The notes: generated by a model not told the origin, from the letters alone. DNA of 64,000 nt from Gentiana macrophylla (GCA_026214975.1 CM047810.1:90140560-90204559), one strand, 5' to 3'. Shown: positions 22,338-35,160, counted from the first letter of the stretch. Numbers and translations are program-made.

Positions 22338-23136
22338 TTGTACATTTCTAGCTCAAATTTGGACGATGGAACTGGTGAATTGGTTGATGTGGAACTTGAC
22401 ACGATTCAAAGCAACGAGTTCTTTGACATCAACGATAACCATGTGGGGATTGATATCAACGGATTGATATCAAAGAAGGCGGCCCCAGCTGGCTATTATA
22501 GTGATTCCAATGGTTCATTTCGGAATATGACTTTAATTTGCCGAAAAACAATGCAAGCTTGGGTTGATTACGACGGCATGGCTAAGCAAATGAATGTTAC
22601 TTTAGCTCCGGTCAACGTTGCAATACCGGTAAAGTCTTTGTTATCTTATTCATATGATCTTTCATCGGTAATAAATCAAACTATGTATGTCGGGTTTTCA
22701 TCATCTACCGGGTCGGTTCTGACATCCCATTTTGTTCTCGGGTGGAGTTTCAAAATGAATGGTGTGGCGGATCCGATCAATCTCTATAATCTTCCTAAGC
22801 TTCCCTGGCTTGGACCAAAGCCAAAATCAAAGCTTTTAACAATTGGGTTGATGTTTCAAAAAAAAAACAATTGGGTTGCCTATAATCTTGATTACTTCGT
22901 ATTCTATTATTATAGCAGCAGCAATTTATCATATAAGAAGAAAGAGGAAATATGCAGACGCACTTGAAGATTGGGAGCTTGATTACGGACCTCACAGATT
23001 CACATGGGAGGGAAATGAAAGTCACATAAGCAGAAATGTTTGGATAGGCAGAGTTTCCAGTTGGAATTGGAATGATGATTCTCCTTACGTGTTCATTTCA
23101 GTCGATTCTGTAGGTAATTTGGGCACAGAGATGTAG
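22338..23136 (+). pseudogene. L-type lectin receptor kinase remnant (lectin domain, TM, no kinase)
   Basis: Residues from LVDVELDTIQSNEFFDINDNH to SHFVLGWSFKMNG match the C-terminal half of a legume-lectin domain of plant L-type lectin receptor kinases, which act at the plasma membrane. The N-terminal part and signal peptide are absent or unreadable before 22338. A frameshift at the A-run near 22858-22868 separates this from a hydrophobic segment (PIILITSYSIIIAAAIYHI) and a basic juxtamembrane part ending EDWELDYGPHRF, which normally leads into the kinase. The kinase is missing; the tail after about 23005 is unrelated. This is the only host-gene trace in the window. Confidence 0.88.
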
Positions 23137-24000
23137 TTAAATGTGTTCATCTATTTGGACTATCTCTTGTTAGCTACCTGATAATACGTGATTAATGTGA
23201 AAAGAGAAATGCACACCATGTATGTTTATAAAGGAAGAAACATGTTCTTTGAGTGAAGCATTTTACCAGTTGAGCCTCTCATTCATTATCATATTGTGAA
23301 TAGTAGTTGTGCTTTGGTGAAATGTGTTGCTCTGTTGGGAGAAAACTTAGAATTTCTTTGCATTGTAACTTGGAATTTATGGGTTGCACTTACTCATATC
23401 GAGACGATAACAATATCGTGATCAATATCGAGATCGATGATCGATAATTTGCCTTCTGCTAATGTTTGAATGGCAATCGGCAATCAGAGGACCAAAAGAT
23501 AGGTAATTTTGATATGTATTTTGATTTCCTTTTTATTTGATGGGAATAACTTAAATTTTCCAAGAACACTCTGTAAACAAATACACACAAAACAAACAAA
23601 CTGAAAATGGAGAAACATAGTCCAAGCAATGTGCTTGTCTGAATTCACCATTTCATTCTTGAACTTATCACCTACTAACATTACAGGTCCTCAAGCATGA
23701 ACTTATAAGTATTTACCTCTATCAAATTGATGGAAGCATTCAGTAAAGTTGGCAATGCCCTTGAGCCTAAATATGCATCTCCATCAATTGACAAATGCTC
23801 ATACCGTACTTCGATTTTCGGAATATCAATTCCAACCCTGTTCACAATTCAAAAATTTAATAACATTGGATTAAAGATATTCTATTCTAAAAAACAAGTT
23901 TTCTCTTTATCTTACCTATCAGTCTCTCATTTTCAGGTTATGGACTAGTCCATGTTTCACTCTATGTTTGGCAGTTGTCATTGTGACATTTCTTTTGGTC
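23137..24000. other. Intergenic, nothing recognised
   Basis: AT-rich sequence without a supported ORF or repeat family. Short ORFs at 23484-23681 and 23727-23948 show no domain. Confidence 0.6.
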
Positions 24001-24535
24001 TATACAATTAAATATAGCAAATACAATTAAATATAGCAAATGATACTGTTAGTGATATTGTATGCCTTATATGAGCCTTATATGCGCCAGATATGATATT
24101 TGTGTCCCTTGATTAAGCCTTAAATGAGCCTTATATGAACCAGATATGTGTATTAAAGTAGTCACTTGAATTAAGCCTTAAATGATACTGATACTGATAC
24201 TGATATTGTGTTAGTGTAAATGCTGCGATTAAATTCGGCTTTCAAATACGTCATCGAAAAGGTATCAAATGAGGTATCAAAATGAAGATAAAAAAAATAT
24301 GAACTTTGGTGAAACAATTTTGATTATTGGTGTTCTAAATCAAAAGTTACGGTCGTTTATAAGAAAAACGCTCCGGTTAATACAAATATTTTTTCGGCTT
24401 TCAAAATTTACGTCGGAAGGGTATTGTATTTGGGCTCAAATTAAAGAGCAAAAAAAATATGAATTTTGGTGAAAAAATTTCGATGATCGGAGTTGTAAAT
24501 CAAAAGTTACGGATGTTTGAAAAAAAAAATGCAGG
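24001..24535. repeat. Diverged tandem duplication plus short iterations
   Basis: About 24240-24375 and 24398-24530 are two diverged copies sharing a TACGTC(A/G)(T/G) start, AAAAAAATATGAA(C/T)TTTGGTG, and AAATCAAAAGTTACGG. Upstream, GCCTTA(A/T)ATGAGCCTTATATG and similar words iterate (24063-24185), then GATACT repeats. No coding potential. Confidence 0.7.
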
Positions 24536-26520
24536 TGATTCATATAATTTATACTGAAGCACTTGAACTTATACGCGCGTCCCTTGTATAAAGGGGTAAT
24601 TTTGTCCATCTGAAATTGTTTGTCATTTTTGCAACTAAAAAAAATTTGTGTCATATTTATTCATTTTGTAATTTTTTTTTTATCCTTTTCCTTCAATCTC
24701 TCTAAACAAAAACACTTTTTTATATTTATTTTTATATTGTAGTTTTTAGCAAGCTATTATTTATGTTTTTTATTCTCGATAGATAAAACCATTATTAAAT
24801 GACTGTTACCTTTTGTGGAATGTTCTCAAATAAGGTTAAGTACTTTTAGTCCTTTTAAAATAAGCAATGACACGAGCAACTTCGTTATAGTAGTTAGAGA
24901 CAAGGAGACTACATATTTGATGGAGTGTTCCAAGACTTTAATTATTAATAAAAACGGAAGCTCATGACATGATTAAATCATTTGAAATAAGTTTCAATGA
25001 ATTAATCACATATTGGATACGACGATATCCAATGGGTCATTTTGTCATATGATGACAGTTAATTCAAACATTAGATGCGTTGAATGTGAGTGATCACGAC
25101 AAATTTTGGAAAGGTTGTTTTCAAAATTGTAAGATTTAAGTATCGGCTTAATTCTTTAACTATTGCTTGAAGGTTAATTAAATAGTTCATGTTTTGAATA
25201 TGATTCAAAAGGTTAAATAAACTATCTAACAAACTTTAGATTTTCTTTATAAAAAAGAATTAAAGACACGACTCTTGTGATTTTTCTTGAGTCTTGCGAA
25301 GACTAAGCTAAGAAATATTTACAAGTGCTTAAAGGATTAAAAAAAAAATTAAGGCATGTGCTTGAGTAAGAGAACTTATCGAAGTCTCTATTCTAAGCAA
25401 GTAAGTTGAGATAAATCTATCTAAGCTCAAGTCAACTCTTAGATATATGATATCTTATGAGTATGATAGAATTAGAAAGATACAGAATATTCTAAGTGAA
25501 GCAACGTTGCAGCATTTACAATATAATATTCTGAGTCTAGTAAACTGATAAAGGAACTAAATAAATGTTATTGTGTTCTGGTTCTTATGAGGAACACGAG
25601 TTCAGTAATTTGTTAGGATTTAGTAGACAAATTCAATTGTTAGAAATAAATGTTATTCCAATAAAGTTGGATAGTCATCGAATCTAACATACTAGATTAG
25701 TGTCACTATATAAACGATATAGGTGATGAAATCTCAACCAAATATTTGTATGACTGTTATCCTTGATATTTTGTGGTTGTTCTAGATGTAGACTCTCTGG
25801 AAGATGAACGTGTAATCAAATGTCATTATGATGACTTCTGAACCATGTGATCATGAATCATGTGGGTAATACGTATCTTATCTAAAGATGACTAAAATAC
25901 CATTTTATGAAAATGTATAAATTCTAGAAAATTGCCTAAAGCCTAAACATACTGATGTTTGTTGGCTTGTGAATGCCACAAATAATATTATTGTTTATTA
26001 CTCTTTTTGACTGTTTTAAAAATAGTCGAACCCTACTAGTGAAGTACGAATTTTGGAAAGTCCGAAAGGTTCGGACTAGTATGAAAATGAGATTGGTAAA
26101 CAATTTAGGAATTAATCTTCAATTGAATTGAAGTAATTAATACATACAGGGTGTTTCAGAAGTTGTCTGAAAGCGAATCAGATTCTCCCTTGAAGGACAC
26201 CATTTTTGGGATACACAATTAGATTGTGTCTCTAAAATGGAAATAGTAATTTATATGATTAAGATGCAAAGTAAGCCTTGCAAAGTATCCCTTACCTGTT
26301 TTGGGATAATTCCCTTATACGAAACATATACTTAACCAAGTTCCAAAAATAAGGTTGAATGAATTTCATATCAGATATGGAAGAAGATGACATCGAATCC
26401 ATCTTAACTGATGATTTAGGGTTGTGCTTCTAGCGAGCAGGCAATGTCTGAAAGGCTTGGAGCTTAGTATGACATTTGCAACTTTGTGGAATATCTTAGC
26501 AAGTACGCTAGATATTATTT
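24536..26520. other. Decayed, unassigned DNA upstream of copia fragment H
   Basis: No intact ORF. It may be the LTR, gag and integrase of fragment H, because it leads into its linker without a visible junction, but I could not identify an LTR end or PBS. Confidence 0.4.
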
Positions 26521-26529
26521 ACTTACCCA

Positions 26530-26997
26530 CGGAGCAAAAGTGTTTGTCTTCAAACATGCTATCTTCTAGAGGAAGTGTTCTTCCAAAAGAAACAGTGGGA
26601 GTAAATGAGATCTCAAAGGAAGTTTGAGAACCACAAGGAGATATTCAAGCACTGGAACATGAGCAGGCGCCACATAGTGATGGGGTGCAAGACACTGCTC
26701 AATGCACACAAGTACTCTATGAGTCTACAGATGACCACATGCCTGAAGGGGCTATTGGTATGTTCATCTTGAAGAATGAAGATCTCGTGACTTATGCAAG
26801 AATGCTTGGAAGGCAAGATTAACAGATATGGCTTGGAGCCATAGAATCTGAAGAAGATTCCATGTACTACGAATGGGTTATGAACCTAGTCTATCTAACC
26901 TGAAGGGAGTGTCTCTGAAAGGTGTAGTGGGTCTTTATGAAAGACTAACATGGATAGCAATACAATTACTAGCTAAGCTGAGTTGATGGCTAAAGGC
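26530..26997 (+). pseudogene. Ty1/copia fragment H: integrase-RT linker and RT start
   Basis: Broken frames read KVFVFKHAIF, the usual copia piece before the linker, then AIESEEDSMYYEWVMNLVYL, then KTNMDSNTITS and AELMAKGCW. These are the first landmarks of a copia RT domain, in the right order. Many stops. The sequence ends abruptly near 26998, where unrelated sequence begins. Confidence 0.8.
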
Positions 26998-27803
26998 TGT
27001 TGGATCGAGAACGCGCAAACAATACTCTTGAGGGGGTGAATAGAGTATTATGGTCTTTTAAAAATTCTTTAACCACTTTCAAAAATACTTATGCAGTTAA
27101 AAACAATTAGAGTGGTTATTCAGAAATCGGAGTATACTTAACTTAGTTCAGTTAACGAAACTAAGCGGAAGATCTAGTTTCGATTAACAATAAGAACCTA
27201 AGTTAACTTCAGTTGAAGATTTTCTAAACAGGTTGAACATAATGGAAGGTTCAAACACTTGACCAAAATCAGAACAACAAGCTTGTAGTTACAGATTTTA
27301 AGTGTTACCCTAAAGCATGAATTTCTAAGTGTTCAAACAATGCAAGAACAGAGTTGCAGATTTAGTTTTAGTCTTGTTTAAGCCTAAGCATGCAATTCTA
27401 AGGTGTGTCAACAAGGTAATAAACTACCTAAAGCACATATCTGTGATCTACTAGAGATCACACCCACACACAAAGGTTTTTCACTGGAGGTTGCTTGAGT
27501 CTTATACAAATTACAAAAACAAAAGGGAGATAAAAATACAACACTTTTACTGTTAAAGTGTTACTAACCGGATAACCAAATTAGTGTTAGTCTTGAGTGA
27601 AGCCACACTCCTACTACCAGTAAGATGTCCTAAATCCTTAATAACATTACTTTACAGATTTCTACAAAACACACTCACCACAGGAGTAACACTCACCAAA
27701 GGAGTACTTACCAAGAATCTGGACCCAGATTCTTGAACTCGAATTCAGCTCCGTGAATTCATGACCCAGATTCAGCTCCGTGAAACACTATCTCATCATG
27801 ACC
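26998..27803. other. Unidentified segment, possible LTR-like DNA
   Basis: Begins TGTTGGATCGAGAACGCG and continues into CTTGAGGGGGTGAATAGAG, directly after the truncated copia RT. No ORF. It contains repeated CAGCTCCGTGAA words near 27745-27785. It could be part of another retroelement; I found no partner copy in the window. Confidence 0.35.
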
Positions 27804-28104
27804 TGATGATGTTTATAGAATTATAAACAGAAAGTAAAATGCGGAATTATTATTGATGAATTGAAAGTTACAAGTTGGATTACAATTTAGCTGATCATGG
27901 GTTATTTATAACTACCTACACCTCATGAATCAGTTACAAACAATTACTACAAACTATAACTGAATAACCGCTTTCTATATTACATTATACTAGACTACTC
28001 AGTAGGCTGTTGTCCTCATACTGTCAGAAGGTTGCTGTGCCTTTATCAGTATAGTGTATTAGCTAACTGCACTCAGCATTCCCTTCAGCCTCTATACTGT
28101 AACA
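27804..28104 (-). repeat. 3' LTR of copia element G (left edge approximate)
   Basis: On the minus strand the RNase H of G is followed by a purine tract (complement of CCCCCCTCAAGCTGAG) and then TGTTACAGTATAGAGG, the expected LTR start at 28104. The other end lies near one of several TGATG words at 27804-27810. Roughly 300 bp. Confidence 0.55.
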
Positions 28105-28686
28105 CCCCCCTCAAGCTGAGAGTGGTATATGAACAGCTTGCACTCAGCATCCCCTTCAGCTACTTGAACTCTCGAAGGTCTTTGAAATTCCTAATTTGTC
28201 TAGTATATAGGAGAAAATAGGTGCATCCAAGGCCTTGGTGAGAATATCAGCTAGTTGTTCTTTTGTGTTTACTGGAAGAAGTTTAACAAGTCTTTATTTG
28301 ACTTTGTCTCTCACAACATGGCAGTCAAATTCAATATGTTTTATTCTTTCATGAAAGACTGGGTTATGAGCAATGTGCATTGCACTGGCATTGTCACAAA
28401 ATAACACAAAGAGTAAATCGACTGGAACTCGCAAGTCTGTAGTATATAAATCAGCCATTGGATTTAACAAACTGCATTTTCCATAGCCCTGTACTCAGCC
28501 TCTGATGAGCTTCTAGCTATAGTTGTTTGTTTCTTGGCCTTCCAAGAGATTGGAGCATCTCCTAGAAACATCATATAGCCTAATACTGATCTTGTTGTTT
28601 CAAGACAACCAGCCCAATCACTGTCTGTAGAACCTTTAAGTACAAGATTGTTGTCTATTGGGAATAAGATTCCTTGACTAGGATTA
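28105..28686 (-). pseudogene. Ty1/copia element G: RNase H end, cut by element F
   Basis: The minus strand reads STDSDWAGC, then [20 protein letters not shown] and [16 protein letters not shown], landmarks of copia RNase H. Later segments continue in broken frames toward LADILTKALD-like coding near 28230. It begins abruptly at 28686, where the LTR of F is inserted, so the 5' part of G should lie beyond the right edge of the window. Confidence 0.85.
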
Positions 28687-30529
28687 TGTTAGATGTAATA
28701 TCGTCAGATCAATCATAGATTGACCCGATTACGCAGCGGAAGTATCGGATCTAGATCTAAATGAAACAAAGAACATAAATTAAAGATCTAAACCTACAAG
28801 GGGGTTTAGGATTTTACCTTTTTATGGTGCTTAACTCCAAGAACAAAAGGCTCCAAGAACACGTGATTGAGCAGCCACCGTCTTCCAACGTGTGTCTCCC
28901 AGCAACACCAAGTGGATGGTGTTTCCCGCCGCCGGACCTCCTTGATATGCTACCGGAATAATCCCGAAGATTATTCCGACTCGAAACCCGAAGAAAGAAG
29001 CCGAAAATTCTAAGCTCTTTCTTCCCAATATGGCATGTTATAATGTGTGTCAAAAGGCTTGGAAGAACTCTCTTTATATAGGAGAGTAAAACTTAACCTC
29101 CAAGGATTAAATAATTAAGAGATAATTGATACAATAATCCTTTATTCCAAATAAAAGATAAATAAAATGATTATCCCAAACAAATTAAGATAAATCATAT
29201 TAATATCTAATATTCCATGAATTATCAATTAACAAATAAAAGATAAATCACATATTAAATAATTATCCAAGAAAACTAATTTCCCAATAATTAAATAATA
29301 TCATAAAAATGCGCCATATGCAAACCCCAAAAAGTTTACTCGCATTTTACTATATTTGACCAATTAAGTCAAAAAGGTCAACACACTAATTTGGGCCGAG
29401 TCCACGAAAAATGTATTTTCCGTGTATTTAATTATTTAGTCCAACTAAACAATTAATCCACATATCAAATTAAATAGCCCAATCCACTATTTAATTATAA
29501 TTGAGGTGAAACCACGAGAAATCCAATTATACTATTTCGGGAGCCACGTCGGGGACCATGGACCCATATTCGATGATTTACAATAAATTAAATAAAATTA
29601 TTAAATCAGACGAGAATAATTATATCCAACCTATTAATTCTGGGATTACACCACCATAAACCCGAAACTGAACTCTATCGAATATAGATAACTTACACTC
29701 AATTTATGAGTCGAAAGCGTCCACTGATATAATCATTACATACGGATAAATCCTCCATAGACTGTTCACTTCGATTCGGGATATTTCCGTAAACCCTTCT
29801 CGAAACATATTATCCTTATTTACCATTAACCCCCTAGTAATCAATTAGTTCATAACCAATATAATATGAACTCGGCCGATCGATCAGTTTCTAGGGTCAA
29901 CAAATAAGGGAACTGTCTGTCTACTTCCCGAGGGAAGGAATGGATTCCATATCTGTGATAACACAGACTACTCACTCATTCTAGAATAGAGCCAACGAGA
30001 AGTGTTGGACCACATACTACGAGTGATCCTTACTAACACATCAAACTCTACCCCAGTCTAAGCGTTAAATGCAGTGATCACCTCAGATTGAGATTAATCC
30101 ATATATGATCATCTTGTGATTCGATAAGACTTCTCGATTACGGAATTATATCGAGAACTCAAATCAAATCGGTCCGATTTCTATATGATTATCATCATAT
30201 ATAAATGCCCCACTAGGTACCCTATTACCGACAGTCCGAATAAGACTATCACACCTAAAGTGTTCTGGGCGCATTATTAGCAAATTAATCTAAAGACCCG
30301 TACTCCGATTAATAAACGCTACGGACTAAGTTAATTTTAAGTATATTTCACAAACTCAATCCTCGTGTGTATAGCCATACACTGAGTTGTGATTACATAA
30401 TCAATATACTTAGGGTTTTCTGTAGTGTATTAATATTGGCAATAAATGCGAATAAATAAGATGAAATAAATTCTGTCATTTATTTAAATAAAACAATTAC
30501 AAATTGTCTTTCGGGCATAAAACCTAACA
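28687..30529 (-). repeat. 3' LTR of copia element F
   Basis: 1843 bp, bounded on the + strand by TGTTAGATGTAATATCG and GCATAAAACCTAACA. The right end abuts a purine tract on the minus strand (AAGTGAGAGAT) after the F coding region. The 5 bases to its left, GATTA (28682-28686), are the predicted TSD. Short ORFs inside it are not genes. The second LTR is outside the window. Confidence 0.82.
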
Positions 30530-30616
30530 ATCTCTCACTTGCACGAAAGCCAAGTGGATTAATTGTTTTAGTGCACACCCTATATCTATATTACAACAAT
30601 ACAACTCCCACTTGCT
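30530..30616 (-). promoter_or_regulatory. 3' untranslated end and polypurine tract of copia F
   Basis: Between the F stop codon and its 3' LTR. The minus strand ends with GTGCAAGTGAGAGAT next to the LTR start TGTTAGG. It has none of the GGA-loop hairpins seen at the gypsy PPTs. Confidence 0.65.
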
Positions 30617-31756
30617 CTAAAGCAAATAAGTCATGTCCCTTATACCAATAGTTTCCAAGTGCCGGTTGAAGACTTCTAGCGGCAATGTCTTGGTGAATGG
30701 ATCAACAGGGTTGTCAGCAGAGGCGATTTTCTTGACGGAAATGTCACCTCTTTAGACTATCTCTCTGATTAAATGGTACTTTCACTCGATATGCTTCGAC
30801 TTGCGGTGGCTACGGGGTTCCTTCGAATTTGATACAGCCCCATTGTTGTCACAATAGAGAGTGATCGGATCGTTGTGATTTGGAGAGACCCCTAAACCAC
30901 TCAGGAACTTTCTGAGCCAAACTGCTTCCTTAGTCGCCTCAGAGGCCGCTATGTATTCGACTTCCATAGTAGAATCAGCCATCTTTGGATTGCTTGACGC
31001 TTCTCCAAATGACTACATCACCCACCAATGGTAAACTCGAGCTGAGGTAGATTTGAAATCATCTCTGTCGATTGGAAGTCGAGTCGAGTGTACTACTGCA
31101 CATCCAGTTTGCACCCGAATATACCAGCATATAATTCCTAGTCCTCTTTAAGTACTTTAAGAGGTTCTTTACCGCAATCCAATGTTCATTGCCTGGATTC
31201 GACTGATAACGACTGACGAGTCCAACGCCATAACAGATGTCACGTCTAGTGCACAGCATAGCGTACATTAGACTACCTACAGCCGAAGCATAAGGCACTC
31301 TTCCCATAGCCTCTGTTTCCGTAGGATTCTGAGGACTCTGAGTCTTAGAGAGATGGACGCCGTGACGAGTTGGTGGGTAACCCTTCTTTGCGTCCGTCAT
31401 GCTATATCTAGCCATCACCTTATCAATGTAAGTGGCTTGAGAAAGAGCTAACATCCTGTTCTTACGATCCCGTAGTAATTGGATCCCGAGAACATAATTC
31501 GCCTCTCCCAAATTTTGACGTCCGACAACATCCCCTTATCGTTTCCAATCAGGAGAATGTCATCTACGTACAACACTAGAAACGCAACCTTATCCTTAAT
31601 GACTTTCTTGTATACACAAGGTTCATCAGGATTTTGTTCGAAATCATATGACTTAATGGTGTCATCAAATCTATGATTCTAAGACCGAGATGCTTGCTTC
31701 AACCTATAAATGGATCTCAGCAACTTGCACACTTTGTGCTCTTGGCCTTGTGATCT
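30617..31756 (-). pseudogene. pol: Ty1/copia element F: RT C-terminal part and RNase H, cut by element E
   Basis: From the cut edge the minus strand reads GQEHKVCKLLRSIYRLKQAS, catalytic YVDD (31559-31570), then LGIQLLRDRKNRMLALSQAT and SKTQSPQNP. RNase H follows (30982-30782: STMEVEYIAASEATKEAVWL, LYCDNNGA), then a C-terminus with NPVDPFTKTLP and a stop at 30617. Frameshifts and a stop near 30755 disable it. The upstream RT, integrase and gag should lie right of the window. Confidence 0.9.
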
Positions 31757-31959
31757 TGGCTTAAACTGTATGTCCAATCTTACCGGCAGTGTACCGGATC
31801 AAATTGTAGTTTAGTCTGGTGAATCAAGGTCGTATCCCTCAGGGAAATGAAAATATGATTCAAAATGTGGTTAAACACCAATTAGCTGTTATTATCTCAA
31901 TCTAAGTCGCAATCCTCACCATATAGGGTTATGATATTAATGCAATAACTTAGATATAT

Positions 31960-32014
<55 letters not shown>

Positions 32015-33264
32015 AATATAATAAATACTAATATAGATAGTTATATAATAAGAAGAACTAACTAAGACAATATTATTGAACCATGATCTCTTTTAGTTTA
32101 ATGGATGTGATTGAACTTCCTGTTTTAAGGTGTAATTGATTATGTGAAACGGTATATTCCTCAGCTAACAAATTCCCTCATACGAGTGCACAAATTTGTT
32201 CTATGCCTCCTCCTTGGTAAAACCTCGATTAAACCTAATGATTTGACATGATAATCTCTCGAGTATAAATATTCTGTCCCTGGATAAGAAAGAGGGTTCC
32301 GTTTGTCAGACGGCCAATTTTACCTTCCAGTCTTTTCTACTTTTCTCATATCCTAACGTCTCAGTCGAGTTCATGATTAGGTTATGTCTCTGTCCATACT
32401 GGTTAATTACGTCAATATGGGCTGTCAATTTGTTCAAGTAGAAAAAGATTCATCATATTCAATTTTTAATCAAATTTTAACATAGTCATCATCCATTTCT
32501 CTAAAAGATCAACATAGCTCAATTACATGTCTTGGCTAGTTGTATAATTAGCCTATAATCATTATTAATATTAATATAAAGATACTTATATAAACAACAA
32601 ACATAATAACATTAGAATATTACCGATTACAGTTGTTGAAGTGGGCTTTTTCCTCTGAATGTAACAACAACTATGAATTCAACAATCTTCGATAATTACT
32701 CTAAATATTACAACGATACTAATACTACTTTTTATGGCAGAATGCCTACTGAAATAATATTTACAGAGAGTAGATAAGATAATATATATATAGATAGAGA
32801 TATATATATTGGTACGGTTTTTTTCCTTCATAAATGAGGGCTATTTATAGGCAGAGTATTCGTCGGCGGCGACGCTGAGATGATCAGCGTCGCGCGGATT
32901 AATCGAATTTGAGTACTCCTTGTCAGACGCATGTGAAGTAACATGATTTAATCATCACCTAATCCGGCATGAACCGGCTCCTTCCGGCCTGCGCCGGATT
33001 TGACAAATATCAGCCACTTGATCAGATTTTTATATTTTTCGATTCCGATTCTTCTACTTTGTATCACATAATACCTGCATAATTCAAAAACAACAAAACC
33101 ACAGGTAAATCTGATAACAAAATTTATAAATTATATTACGATATTTATTTGTAACTATTTAGATTTTTTATAAGTTATTAATACTTTTTAAGATATTTAG
33201 ATAAAATTAATAATAATATGTATAAAATGTTTATAAATTTTAGTTATAAAGTTAACATATATCA
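31757..33264 (-). repeat. 3' LTR of element E
   Basis: 1508 bp, TGGCTTAAAC to ACATATATCA. It shares with A and B the 15-mer CCGGCAGTGTACCGG (31783-31797), an AT repeat (31952-32012), TATA plus GC block (32841-33000) and GTACCAATATATAT near 32800. The right edge is fixed by the PPT. Confidence 0.85.
32841..33000 (-). promoter_or_regulatory. Predicted LTR promoter of element E
   Basis: On the minus strand GC-rich DNA is followed by CTATAAATAG (32841-32850). The block includes a GACGCTGA / TCAGCGTC inverted repeat (about 32868-32889) and four CCGG words at 32961-33000. The four-CCGG pattern recurs at 61142-61181 inside the same element. Confidence 0.65.
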
Positions 33265-33303
33265 ACTACTCCCCACTTAGCTTTTGATCGTCATCGAGCA
33301 AAA
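33265..33303 (-). promoter_or_regulatory. 3' polypurine tract and hairpin of element E
   Basis: Minus strand: TTTTG-c-TCG ATGA CGA-t-CAAAA (33282-33303), then AAGTGGGGAGTAGT at the LTR edge. The loop differs from A and B by one base while the stem is conserved. Confidence 0.85.
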
Positions 33304-34812
33304 TAAGCGATAATTTATAAAATTACAATGAAAATAATATAATTGTTTAGATTAGGTTATTAATTTAGTAAAGTACTCTGTTAATATTATAATCATATTA
33401 TTTTTGTCTTTCTTAAAAAAATAAAAAGTGTGTATAGCTTATAAAATTAATTATCAAACATTATTTAGGTGAAATTTTCCATGCTTTACTTAATAAATAT
33501 AAAATATTTTTAGAAATACTTCCAATCGCCACTAATGAATATCCGGAATCGAAAACTAGGTCAAGTAGTTGGCAAAGTGGCTTGTAATGTTCAGGCTCAG
33601 GGTGTTGGCTAATCAAAAGGATAAAAAGGGAAAATCAAAAGAGAAAGAGCAAGTCGTACGTACTTATACCTTCAATCTTTTGATCACAAATATCTTGATC
33701 GGTAACATCCTGATACTGTTTAATAAGCTTGCACCATTGCCCTCAATAACTTTTATTTCACATATATACAAATGGTTCCTAGTTTATTGGTTGGAACTTT
33801 TTTTTTTATTTTTTTTTATTTTTTTTAAACAACAAACATAATAGATAATGACCTCAAATTGATAATGTACCAATCTCAACTCGTGCCATATAATGTGCCG
33901 ATTCTTAGTTCTGATGTCGTCGCTGCTATTCATAAGTACATATTAAACTTGCGAGATGCCAAGGGAATGTAGACCAAACTAGGCTAAGGGTCGGTTATAA
34001 TGCGGTTTAAATACGATGGCTAGTTCGAGTGGGGTCTCGCCACTCTTACAAGGCTGAGATGGGGACAAAAATGGAAATTATGTTTGGGTAGGCCATTTGG
34101 CTATAGTTAAGTCAAAGTTATGCCAAAAATTGTCATCCCTAATCCGATTCCAGACTCATAATTTTGTCTTGAAAGAAAAATTTTCTAAAACATTAATTTA
34201 TAAATATAAGTATACTTGTCTAATTCCATAAAAAAAAAACTTATTTGATAAAAAATTCTTAGTTATGCATACTTAGAATCTTATTAAGATAGGCATATAT
34301 AATATAATTATAATATATCGAGTTTACTCTACTTAATTAGAAACTCATTCTTCCCAAAAATATTACCTTTATTGTAATAATTATATATTATCATGTTTAT
34401 TTTCTAAAGGATAATTAAACTAAGTGTTAAGTGTTTGATATAATAATTTCATTTTATTTATTAACCTAACTCTACTCCCTACTGACGAACTGTCATCGTC
34501 CCGATGATAAGTGAGTGAAAAAGTTGGGTAGAAAATAAAAGGAATTTTTAATTAAGGTAATAACGAGTTTGTCTATGAATTAGTCGTTTAGAAAGGAAAA
34601 TAACACAGAATATCATAACTTTTTAGAAAAAACAAACATTAATATTACGCAAGATATGAAGACATAGTTAAACAAAGTTACGACTCAAAGTAAATTTTTA
34701 GACTAAAACAACTTAAAAGAAACTTAAAAACTTAAAAGTTAAAACATCTTATTGCATCAACTAAACCAAGCAACACTATCTCCTGCCATTGCACACAGAT
34801 TAAATTACTCCT
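33304..34812 (-). other. 3' non-coding region of element E
   Basis: AT-rich and homologous to the same region of A and B. Holds an internal PPT at 34470-34507, where the minus strand has TCATCG GGA CGATGA (34493-34507), then GTAGGGAGTAGAG. A 90-codon ORF at 33569 on the + strand is antisense low-complexity sequence. Confidence 0.7.
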
Positions 34813-35160
34813 CTATTCTTCTGCTGTAGATGAACCACGTGGTACATATACTGGGAGCAAACCTAGATGAGGTTGACGAGAAGGAAAAATCTCATCCGAT
34901 GCAGATTCTGGAACTCCAGCAAAACGGACACAGATCCTAGAGATCAACCACGCATAAGGCATCGGTTGACGAAAATTTCGTCTACCGAGTGCAAAGTTGA
35001 TTGCCGTCTTGTGGATTAGGACTCCCCAGTCAATAATAGCTCCAATCGTAATAGCATAAAGCAGCAACATCTCATCATCAGAAACCTTTGAAAAATCCAG
35101 AGTTGGAAAAACTCGTGAATTTATAAAATGTTTCCAGGTTCGAAGATGAGGAAGCAGGGC
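34813..35160 (-). pseudogene. C-terminal half of accessory ORF2 of element E
   Basis: Open from the D insertion to its stop: ALLPHLRTWKHFINSRVFP, LLLYAITIGAIIDWGVLIH, MPYAWLISRICVRF and a Gly-Leu-Leu-Pro-Val tail, aligned with ORF2 of A and B. The N-terminal half is absent. Past the D target site (61056-61110) only a short homologous stretch remains before a deletion junction. Confidence 0.85.

Noticed and set aside
22338..23136. Functional lectin receptor kinase or lectin gene
   Set aside because: N-terminal half missing, frameshift before the membrane segment and no kinase domain.
28814..29053. 79-codon minus-strand ORF and its overlapping shadow 28831-29028
   Set aside because: Inside the LTR of copia F. 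Could be a leader peptide but nothing supports it.
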